A stretch of 64,000 bases of DNA from Marsupella aquatica (taxonomy: Eukaryota; Marchantiophyta), in the NCBI GenBank assembly GCA_973895155.1, contig OZ316894.1:9052001-9116000 (forward strand), read 5' to 3'. The notes below the pieces were generated by a model. The model made no database searches. It saw only the letters and a program-made list of their open reading frames with translations, and was not told where the DNA came from. Within the stretch, counting starts at the first letter, position 1; every line of letters begins with the position of its first letter. Made by a program: the position numbers and the translations under genes. Shown here piece after piece: positions 35,433 to 46,400 of this stretch.

Positions 35433-37300
35433 TTGAGGCCACTATGTACACCCACCACGGACCTACAAGTTGGTATTGCACAAGCGATTGAAGACAACCT
35501 TCCACTTGGAGAGACAAAAAATGTTGAAGCTGAAGAGGCACGTGCTTCAACTTGTTCCAAGTCTCCTCAATTTTGTTCGTCAGGGAATAAATTGGTCTTC
35601 ACAAGGATGTCAAGCGGAAGCCCCATAATATTACGCTTGTCTCAAAAGTCTGGATCTAAGATAGGTAGAACAGGATATATGAAGACAGTCCGTCATGCAA
35701 CTCATTTCATTTGGAGAAATGGACCTAAAGTTGGATTGAAAGAAACGTTGGAGGATGCGCCTAAGTTAATGGTCAAACCTGATTACATAATAGACAAATT
35801 GAGATTGAGTCCAGTGTTTGCGCCGCCAACGTTGGTGGAGCAGCTTCCTGTTGGCGTCAATTCTGATATCCAAAGTGATCTAGGTGATAAAATGATAGAT
35901 GAATATGGGTCATTTAGTAGTGGAGGTTAATATTATGGTTTCGTTCTTCTATTTTTCACAATAATCTAAAATATTATGTTTGGAAATCATATATGGACAG
36001 GCCAAAGTTTTGTCATAGCATCTCTTCCATCGAAGGATATTATTGGTCTACCTTCAGCAAGCGGTACCCTGGTCCAAGACAAAGCATTTGAGCAAGGTAC
36101 TTCTACATTGATATATCAAAATGCTTTGACATTCAAAAATGATATGTTTGTTTTCCCCATTAGGTCGACCCTAAGTTCTTCTTTTATATCTTTTAGATAT
36201 AATTTTGATTCATTTGGATCTTTGCAGATTTCACTCCTAAATTGCACTCTGATATAAGAAGAAAACTCTTGATTTTGGACCTGAACAAAATTTGTTGGGA
36301 TTGCGTCAAAACAAAAAGCTCGGGACCGTTAAGATCTACAACAATTGTGCAGGGTGTGCATTGGGGGAGACGGGGTGGATTCAATCTCATGTACGTGGAA
36401 AGGCCAGGGTTGCACCAATTTTTGGAGGTGGCTTTCAAAGGTTTTGATGTCGCATTGTGGACTTGTGCGGGGAGGCCAAGAACTAATGAAATGATGAATT
36501 TGATTTTCAAAGAAGAGGAGCGGAGGCAATTTAAATTTGTTTTCACACAAGAAGATGCTTTTGATACTGGCATAAAAAGACCGGACGTAGCAAATGGGAA
36601 AACAAATATTATGTTGAAGGATTTGCGTGTGGTGTGGAGTCGTTTTGGAGACAAGTATGATTATACAAACACTCTACTTATTGATGACTCTCCAGTGAAG
36701 GCTTTTGCAAATCCACAGTATAGTGGTTTGTTCCCAACTCCCTTCTCACACATTGTCGAGAGTGACATTTTTCTACCAGAGATACTTTGGCCATTCCTTA
36801 GAAAATTGTGGAAGGCTTATGACATCCGACAATATATATCTGTCAACAATCCACTTTGGTCATTTGTTAATATAAATGATGATCGTGAAAGTAATGTTGC
36901 AATCTATGCTTTACTTTCCCATAAGTGGGGAAGTAAGATTTGGCGTTCCAAGATTGAGTATACCATCTTGGATGTCACTGGAGATGAGATATGTTGGGAA
37001 GTGAGGGATATGGTACAATCCTACCCTACATTTGAGAACCTGACCGAAGATGATATGAAAGATGTGGTCAACAACTGTTTGGGCGAGTCTTATGCAGGTC
37101 CCTTCAGAGAAAATCCTCGCCGATTTGTCTGGGAAGTTCTAAAGACTAGGGATCTCACCTCTAAGTTTAAAAACCGTTATCCCAAAGACACTTGCACTCG
37201 TGACAGACTATATGACCCAAATGGAGAGCGACTCACTTGTTCAAATCAGTCATGTAGACATATTCATGGAGGCATAGACTTTGAAATTTTAGATGATTAA
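35433..37300 (+). CDS. FCP1/NLI-phosphatase-like HAD domain protein, N-terminus uncertain
   Basis: Segments 35433-35925, 36001-36096 and 36228-37300 join in phase to about 553 residues; the true N-terminus is unknown. The last exon holds a NIF/FCP1 HAD domain: KLLILDLNKICWDCV (36268-36310), CAGRPRTNEMM, a lysine in NIMLKDLRVVW, and NTLLIDDSPVKAFANPQYSG (36676-36730). Catalytic FCP1 enzymes have DxDx(T/V) in the first motif; here it is DLNKI. The nucleophile Asp is kept but the acid/base Asp is Asn, as I recall for plant DxN-type relatives. The C-terminus has CSNQSCRHIHGG, a possible metal site. The donor at 35926 (GTTAAT) is weak. Upstream, the methyltransferase-like frame passes into this one through an apparent frameshift or unrecognised short intron at about 35390-35460. 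Confidence 0.65.
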
Positions 37301-40096
37301 TCATTATGTTTCTGTACATTGTAGGACACAAGATTGGAGTCATGCAATCGTTTTTCTATTTCACAGGTCATAGAACTACTTTGGACTTTACACTAGCTTG
37401 ACCATTGGAGTAGGATCGACATTATGGCTAGCCAACCTTGAATATATTTTATGATAAATGAGATGATTAATCTCACTTTGAATTTAATCATGAGTTTTTG
37501 ACCAAATGATACATGTTTGTCACTTATCTATTTAATTTCAAATACAATTAATATTAATATTTTCTGTATTATGATTAATTGATTAAAATCAAATTTGGAG
37601 TGCAAAAGTGTAATTTTAAACCAAAAAGAGTGTATATTTAGTCTTGAAAATTTGTTTATTTGGAGCAAAATTAATGGACTTTTTAGAGACAAGAATGTAA
37701 ATTTGAGGATCACAATCTGGACTTTTAAATTTCCAGTTTTAATGAATACTATGATACTTGTGAAAATGCAGATGTACATGCTGGTAGATGTGAGGGTTGA
37801 TCCAATTAGAAGGTAGCATGATTTTTTTATTGTTTTTGAAAGTCTAGCTGGAAAAACTTCATGTTACATATTGGCCATTTCTCAAACTACTATATAGGAC
37901 TCAACTGGTTCCAAACGGGGTTCCAAATAGCATCCACTAATTGCTCATAGGCTAGCAGCAGAACGAGAATACAATTGCTTCAGATAATTCAAGGGTTAAT
38001 TGATAACCTTTCATCTTAGCGGTCAACATGAGTAATTGGAGGGCTTTGCAAGCATACACAAGAAGTCACGACCTTGGATAGCCAGCCTAATTGGACCTTG
38101 GATTTCATATTACAGAAAACTTTGCCTACCTATTTTTTTTTGAAGGTTAGTTTATGGACGCTGAATATTTGACCGGGGGATATCTACTTTACAATTAGAC
38201 TGCAAGGTGACGTCACAATGGCCATTGTTATTGCAATGTTTTGAGTTTTTCTCTGAAGAAGATGGTTGATGGTGCAGCCTCTCTTCACTTTTGTTGAACA
38301 GCTATGGGGATTGGGCGGAGGGGACTCTGGGGGAGCAGAGAGAGGAGGGGACGCTTACTAAGGGGAGATGGGTTAATTTTGGCCAAATAAACCAGCTGAT
38401 AATTGATTAATTGTCAATTCCTTTCTATGATTGCTCGACATCAATGATTATTTGATTTTTTTCACCGATGGTTTACAGAACTATGGGCAAATTAAAAGAA
38501 ACTTTTCAGATCTCTTTTTGAATCTATTGATGGATTGCCTTTAATTTTATCCTTGTTACCTTAATTTCAATTTAAGTGTTGAATTGTGTTGGAGCTTGTA
38601 AACAGCTTGCGTCGATTTCAGAATCAGCCTGCATTTGATTTCTGATTGCCTCTGCTTTTGATTTTGGTTTGGTTTCCTATTTTGAAGGACTATTTTAATC
38701 TGATTGAATTCAATAATAGTTTGATTTCTCTATGTCCTCTTCAACATAGTGATTAATGTTTATGGAAAGAGCTGATTTTCTTCATTTCAGTTGAAGCTGC
38801 AGCAGCATGCAAATTTGTTGAATATATGGCCTCCATAGCCATAGCATGGTGGTTGGAGCAACGGTGTGTTGAAGGAGGAGATGTTGAAGAAAACAACAAT
38901 TCTTGCAGCTTTTCTTAAACTGTCTAGAAAACACCCTCAGGATGGATTAAAATCAATGGGCGTTTTTTAAATAAGGTAAATAGAAACCTCCCCATGCCTG
39001 CTGGATTACCAGATACAACAAAAGAAAATAACCCATGTGGCCAGGTAAATACAATTTATTTTTCCTGTTATGAAATGATGGGTTAGCCATACAGCACAGC
39101 CATGTGATTGCCTGGGTGATGCATACTGCACAAATCCACACACAGCCAAATTCCTGATAACAAAACTATGATGTCAAGCTAGGGTTGCTAACTTGGTGAG
39201 TCTTCAAACTTGAGATTGCATTCTAGACATACTATTAGAAATTGTACTTCATTACAAGTACCTAGTTGTCCGAAGCAAAGGTGTTTTGCATCACTCTGAA
39301 CGAAAAATGATGACAAAGTTTTACGGCATCCATGTCCCCAGCGGTTGTTAACCCTAAATTGAAAGTTTAGGGTGACAAATTGTCTATTTTCCGGTTCATA
39401 ACACTAGAAATCACATGACACATGGGGAAACCCTAAACCAGAACCCAGCCTTCTTCAATATGAGGCCATTTGAGGACCAAGGAACTCTGGTGTGAGCAGC
39501 AATCCAAGTCTGGTGGTTACCTTCCTCTGGATCTCTTTATTTCTCCGTTACTTTGGTTACACCAGTTCTCTAATTCTCCTTGTACATATAAATTATGTCA
39601 TTTAGAACTTGCAGCTAAAGACTTTGCAACTTACTGCAATGCATGTTCCAGCAAGGCTTCTATGAGTAAATCCTTGTAGTATTTTTCTTGTGTATTGAGT
39701 GTCTTTGTTTACCTCCCTCCCTTCAGATCCCCACCTCTTCAACATGACCTTTGGAAGAGGGTTCGTAGCATGACAGACGTAAATGAGCTAGAGAAAACAA
39801 ATTATTAGATTATACTTGAGACATTGAAATTTTGATTTAACTTCAAACGTGTTTGTGGCTTTTTCAATTCATTGATCACCTGCATAACATGAGATTCTCT
39901 TCATGGTAACCAAGCATGAAGAGCTCAATGACAAGATGAATTCAAACATCCACTTATTTACACCTGGCCTAGTCCTCCTTCCTACAAGTGATTGGCACTG
40001 CAACATTTCTCAAATGAAATCTTTGGCAACCCCGCTTTACAGTCTGGCCTAGTACTTACAGAGGAAACAACCCCGTCATCACATGCTACTTTCAAG
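37301..40096. other. Intergenic region before the small-heat-shock gene
   Basis: No supported gene. About 37430-37860 is very AT-rich. A purine-rich GGGG/GAGAGG stretch occurs at about 38310-38370. The open frame that starts upstream of 40097 uses a non-ATG codon, so the first 100 bases before 40097 are taken as leader. Confidence 0.5.
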
Positions 40097-43000
40097 ATGA
40101 ATTTCAGATTTACCAAGAGTAGGTCCCTTATTTCCCGTTATTACACTCCTCGAGGTCGTTACAGGAATTCCGGAAGATACTGGGATTATGCCTTATATCC
40201 ATTTTGGGATGAAATGAATGTTGGAATAGCGCAAGGTGCTGTGCAGTCTTTTGTTAGACCTCCAGAGATTTCAAGTCCCTTCAGCTCTTGCAATCGAGAG
40301 CTGAACATTGAGACTACACCTCGAACATTGAGATTGACAACACCTTCTTGCTCACCTTCTTCCTCAACAGTGAATGTACATTGGCTTGAGACACCTACAT
40401 CTCACATCTTTCGGGCAGATGTTCCTGGTAAGTCTTTACTTTATCCCTTCATTATTATTTGTCAATAATTATTAGCAATGTCCTATCACTCATCGTCTCT
40501 GAAAGGCTTTAGAACCATAGTTTCTTGAAACAATAATAATAGAAACCATGACCATAAATTTTTACAAGCATGGCAAATAGCAATTTGATGGGAGCCTTAT
40601 TTTGAGCACCCAATTGAAATGTGTTTTGGTAGGGCCCATTGACAGCCACGGTTTAACCAAAGAGAGTATTTTATTTATTAGTTTTGTGTACTATGGACAA
40701 TAACTCATAAGGTGGGAAAAAGTATTTGTTCCAACTATTCATCTTATCCAAAATGAAATTGCTTACCATTTCATATAGTGAAGGAATAAAGGAAGGGAAT
40801 GTTCCTACATGTTGATACCTAGCCACTGATTTTCATATTAAGTAGATGATTCATGGGCTAGCAGGGCTCTGGACAAACAATAGTTCTGTCCACAGGGGCA
40901 AATGCCAGATGACTTGAGGAAACACAGGGTCACGTCATATATGATATTGAGCCACAATAATGTGTGGTGCAAGCTTAGGTGTGATACATAGCATATATAT
41001 TTATGAACGGCATCATGTTCATGTTTGGATGTGAGGTCAGTCTGCATGTGTGGCAAACATAGAAAACAAAATATTGAACAATGTGGATTATTTGCATTAG
41101 CACCCCCAGCGCAAAATACAGGGAATCTTCAATAGCATAAAACTTCAGACCTATGCATCTTACAGTCATGAATGTAGGTCTTGATGTCCAAGGCTTAATC
41201 ACTATGAAAGTAAGGTCTACAAAAAGCTCCAATGTAACTGGCAGACCAAGTACTTTGATTAAGTGCTCATTTCATAAGCTCATATGATTTGCAATTTCTT
41301 GTAAGATTCTCTTTTATTATTGATCAATTTTTTTAAAGTACATTAGAATACAATTTCACTCTACAGAAACCATTACATTTTTTCTCAAACTTTGCTCCTC
41401 AGGTTCTGGTACGCAAAAAAAAGTTCATTTGAAAGGGGGCCTGCCTTGGGTGTCTAACAGTATCAAAATATGATTGTCTCTAGAAAAGTCCAAAGGGCAA
41501 TTTTAGGGAGCGCAGTATTCTCCTCTTCTCTTCTCTTCTTTTGATTATGTCGAGCAGATTCTGTTTAGAAAACGGCCAATATATATTTGCAAGAAGGCTA
41601 GCTAGATTATTGTTCATTATTCTCATACATTATACTTAGGTACTTTTTGTCAGCCTTTCATAAGAATTAATTTCAACTTTACTACCACATGTGTGGCTAT
41701 GCTATAACAGGTTTGAGGAGAGAGGATCTTTCTATATTAGTGGAGGGGTCAACTTTGCAAATTAGTGGCCATCGAAACCTTGACCGCATCCCAACTGATG
41801 TGAATGAACGAATACAGTGGGAAGTTTCATTTGTGAGGCGGTTTAGGTTACCAACAACTGCAGTCATGGAACAGATCAGTGCTATGCTTGATCATGGGGT
41901 TTTGACATTAACAATCCCCAAAATACCAATACCTCCATCTGTTTCATGGTTTGTACCAATTAGTGGTTGCCCTTCACAAGTTATAATAAGGAATTGGAGT
42001 CCACAAGAGCAAACTCAACCAGATTCACGTGGGTCAGACCATGAATCAAACAGTACTTCAATGGTATTGGGAAGGTCTCGAATTGACTCGGAAAGAACTC
42101 AAGAATGTAATTATCCTGCAAGCATAAGTGTTCATAATATTTCCTTGAAGGGAAGAGATGACACACCCAGTTCGAGTACTAGTGAAATTAATATACCAAT
42201 AGATCCAAAGTTAACATCAAAAACACTAAATGTCACCCAAGAAGAAGGAACTGGGCCAAATGCCAAAGTAACACTAAATATTAACATCAATACTGGTAAG
42301 GTGTCTGCTGAAGGAGAATCTAGTTCTGCTCAAATCACTCCTACAAGTCAAATGGAAGATCAAAAGTTTTTGCTGGATGGGAGCCCTAGGCCCTCTTCTC
42401 GATCTCGTTCAATATCTCCACCTCTTTCTACCTCGAAACCCAGATCCTCTTTGGCTCAACTACAAGATTATCAGGCTGATGAAGTTGACCCTCCTCCTTC
42501 TTTCTTAAGGCGCAAGTCCTCTCTACAAATAGACGATGATCAAGAAATTGACCCTCCTCCTTCTACCTCAAGGCGTAAGTCTTCTATACAAATAGATGAT
42601 GATCAAGAAATTGACCCTCCTCCTTCTACCTCAAGGCGTAAGTCTTCTATACAAATAGATGATGATCAAGATAATGACCCGTCTCCTCCTTCCTCAAGAC
42701 GTAAGTCCTCTATACAAATGGACAATAATGAAGATGTAGACCCTCCTTCCTCAAAGCGCCAGTCCATTATGCAAAATGATGATTTTGAAGATGATGATTT
42801 TGGTCCTCGTCCTTCAGCATTGAAGCGCAAGTCTTCAGTAAAAAAGGATGATCCAAGGGCCCCAGAAGTAGAAAACATGGACAAAAGGCCAAGTTTGGGA
42901 AGACAAAAGACAAAACAATTTACAAAAAGAGGTTCCCAAAGGCAGCCCTCAGTAGTTGCAAATGATGACAGGAATGATGAAGGAAAAAGAACATCCAATG

Positions 43001-43485
43001 CAGAAGATTTTGTAAGCAATGAGAAACGAAGATCCTCAAAAAGAGGGTCTGCGGTTGTTGAAAATGATGAAGGAGATGATGAAAGAGGAAGTACCTCAAA
43101 AAGAGAGGATTCTAGGATCAATGAGAGGCGAAGATCCTCAAAAAGAGATTCCAGTATTGTACAGAGACAACCATCAAATTTTGTGGAAGATGACGAGGAC
43201 GAAGACACATCTGATGTGGATGATTATACATTCAACAAAAGGAAAGGCTCTACAAAAGACCGCTCTAAGTCTCAAGAGAGAAGGGAGTCTAGAAGAGAAT
43301 CCTCTCCAGGGAGTGTTAGGCGGAAATCAAGCTTGGCAAAGCGAGGGTCAGTTGCAAAGGCAGAAGGGGGGAGAAGAGAATCAACAGATAATTTCTCTAG
43401 AAGACGTGAATCTAGTTTAGGTTTAGGAGCTGATTTAGCAGCCTCCTCTACTTTTGATGCCCGTGAAGACGTGGAAGAAACCTAA
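40097..43485 (+). CDS. Alpha-crystallin (HSP20) domain protein with long phospho-motif-rich tail
   Basis: Two exons, 40097-40427 and 41711-43485, joined in phase (CCTG|GTAAGT to AACAG|GT), 701 residues. The start is the first ATG of the frame. The alpha-crystallin domain spans about 90-182. It runs VNVHWLETPTSHIFRADVPG across the junction into LRREDLSILVEGSTLQISGHR, and ends with the family's GVL motif in HGVLTLTIPK. The intron falls at the PG position. The remaining ~515 residues are disordered, rich in Ser, Arg, Lys, Asp and Glu. They include 21-residue repeats (about 369-475) and many RRKSS, KRRSSKR and RRESS sites of the basophilic-kinase type. Long-tailed plant HSP20 proteins such as RTM2 are known, but this tail is longer and I see no clear C-terminal membrane anchor. 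A chaperone or scaffold role is inferred. Confidence 0.85.
42487..42800 (+). repeat. 63-bp in-frame tandem repeat in the HSP20-protein tail
   Basis: About five units of 63 bp (21 codons) with consensus DPPPSTSRRKSSIQIDDDQEI, starting at 42487, 42550, 42613, 42676 and 42739. Units two and three are nearly identical at the DNA level, so expansion is recent. Later units lose the pattern gradually. Each unit has one RRKSS phospho-type site followed by an acidic patch. Confidence 0.92.
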
Positions 43486-46400
43486 CAACTTTCTAAACTG
43501 TGTAACATAAAAGCAATTCCAAGGTACATTCATAGAAGAAGACTGTCTTGCATTGACATGATGTACGAGTACAAGGTGAGAACAACTGATCATGGCATCC
43601 ATAAGCCCTAGTAGGTCCTAAGCCAACGATGTTTGTTCAACTAAAGAAACTGATATACTCATGAAAAGTAGTCATCTTAAATAAAGCCCCACTGGCTCCC
43701 TTGCAAAACCTGGTGGATCCAGGTTACTTAGATAGGTTCAAAATGTTCTCAAGAAAGAAAAAAAGTACACTCTTTTGTCCTACCCAAATCTGATGGCCAA
43801 TGGCCGTGTAAACCATACCTGCCCATATAAAAGGGCCCATTCCTGCCTGGCTATTGTTCATTCCTGTCCCTTGGTGAACCCTGTGGAGCCCAAGTCCATT
43901 TCTAGTGAACCTACACATATACAGTGTATAATAAGGGCATATACAGGTAGTTGTGATTTGTAAGACTGACATAAAATCACACTTTCATACTGCCAGCTAG
44001 TCCACTATATATTCCCTCACATTGTAAAGCTGAGGGACTCTAAAAAATGTCTAACAATGCAAATCATATCAGGGCGGCTTTACAAGATGTGTGGCACTTT
44101 TGGCTATTTTACCATTCAAGCAAGCCCGATGGCCACTTCTTGTTGTAAAGAGAGACTCCCTACCAAAAGTCTTTGACACGAAGCTCACTAAATACACATC
44201 CCTTGAATAACAAAGCCAAAGTCTGAAAATGTATGGACCACCCAAGTAAAAATAAGGACCTTTTTGCTTGATAGGACCCCAAAATGAATGTGTTACTTGA
44301 TAGGACCTCTGAAGTTTTTGGTACGTTGATTCAAGGTTTATCAACATCAATCAACTGTCTGGATCACTCTGGGGTCCATCAAGCAAATTCCTCTTGAAAT
44401 AAGGGGCCAAACTATGGAAAAGTTTGGACAATCTGTTGGTCCAAACTCCTAGATAAATCAGCACTTCACATCAGCGTATACTTGGGCCAATTGGGTGTCA
44501 TGCAGGATCTGTAGACACCATCTTGAAGGGGGCGGAGTTCTTCTAAAGCCAACTCCCCCAGCCCTTTCCATTCAGTTACAGATCTAATCTTAGAGGGGCA
44601 AAAAACTAATTTCTAATTTTATTTTGCTTGAACCCCACCAATGGGGAACTAGCAGGCCAACAAAGCATGCTCCTGCCCCCACAAGAGCAGGGCCCTCATG
44701 CAAGGGCCAGAGGCCAGAAAGCCATGCAGCGCTCTCATAAAGGGGGTTCATAAATAATTCTTGTCGCACAAAACACAAACCAGTAAGACAACCAATCAAT
44801 GCGTCAAAAGCCAAAAAGAAGGAAATAGAATTATTATGGTGTGGGGAGCTAAAGCATGCAAGCAACACCTTTGCAAATCTTCCTAGAAATTCTCGTTCTT
44901 TGGCAGAAGGTATATGCTTGATGGAATCCCTAGTGGAAACCTGTGGTGATGACCCGTTTCATTGAGTGTTAGAGCTTGGACCCCATCCCAAACTCCATGT
45001 GCCTGTCAAGTTCTGTGCCATAATGTGGGGTTCAGCCTTACCACGTTACACTAGGCAATAGCATAGTACAACTTGCAAGGGTAGACTGATGCAGTGCCGA
45101 GCCTATCACAGAACGCAACTTTGGGTCGCCTGATGTATTCTTGTGAAGACATAATTATGGATTATGTCTTCGTTGGGTTTTTGAATTTTAGTGCTCAAGA
45201 AGTTAATATATGTCTCGGGACTGATCAACTTCTGTACAAAACTCTGTCTCATGGGTGTCGGCTGAGGCAAAGGTGGGGGCGGGGTGTAAGAGTGGACGAG
45301 GTGGATGGTGACAATGGAACTTTTTGGACCCTAAACATGGATATTTAGTACAACTTTTCTGACATGATTGGTTTTCTGTAGCATGATTTTTATCTTCCCG
45401 AAGACATAAACCCTATTATATTCACTTTGCGTTTCAATTTGAGATGGACATCATTGTTTTGGTTGGCCCTAAACTTTCATGGTTTAGTATCCTTTACAAG
45501 AAATACCTGACACAAAATTTTAAAGAGGGGTTCAAACTTGAAACTCTAATGAAAATTTAGTCGTGCCATCATTGCAACTTTTCCAGTCATGGGTCCATAA
45601 GCACATACCTCTCCTTGGTAGACAACCTCGACATTCACTGAAAATAAAACATGGTAGAACGATGATGATAGCGTCATGAGTTCTCCTTACAAGATTCGTG
45701 GACCCACACTACACTAAAGCATTTCGTTCGTGTGAGTCCCGCAAAATGGCAATAATTCTTGCGTAGTAGACATTCTGCAGTACTACGTGTCATGCCTCAT
45801 CATTATCATCTTCGCGACTGATTCACTGATCTCTGTCAAGCTGGAGTTCTGGATAATAAATTTTCTAGATGACTGGATCGATGGATCGCTGACCTGATCG
45901 CTATGGTGGGGTACTCCCCACTAAAGACTGGAGCATGGCTCTCTGAAAATCTGACTTCGTCCCTCGGTTCCTGTGAAGAACGGCGACGTATTGGTCCTTT
46001 GGAGACTGCATGGGAAGGTAGACATTCCATCACGGTCACGGCCCCACAAGTCCACACTCATCAGTGACACTGAGCGACGAGCGAAGGACTGAAAAAGAGA
46101 TCGATCAGTCTCATGCGTGTCGATATGACACTAAACAGTTGTTTGTTAGCTGGTTAACAAAGTCCAGTACAGTACGTTCGACAGGGAATCAAGCGAAGAA
46201 ACTCGTCAAGTAAGTGAGCAGCAAACCCACCTGGTGACCTGGATGATGCTGATCATAGTCTAGCGTAACGCCTTATTCCCAGTCTTTCTGATCTCCTGTA
46301 GCTCTCGGGTCCAGATAGAGTATGATTGTATTTCATCTAGGTCGGCAAGAGCTACTGTATTCCAACGGCATCCGATTCAGTTCAGGAACAGCCCAGAAAG

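Noticed and set aside
42666-43208. 180-codon antisense frame over the HSP20-protein tail
   Set aside because: Shadow of the repeated Ser/Asp/Arg coding sequence on the plus strand.
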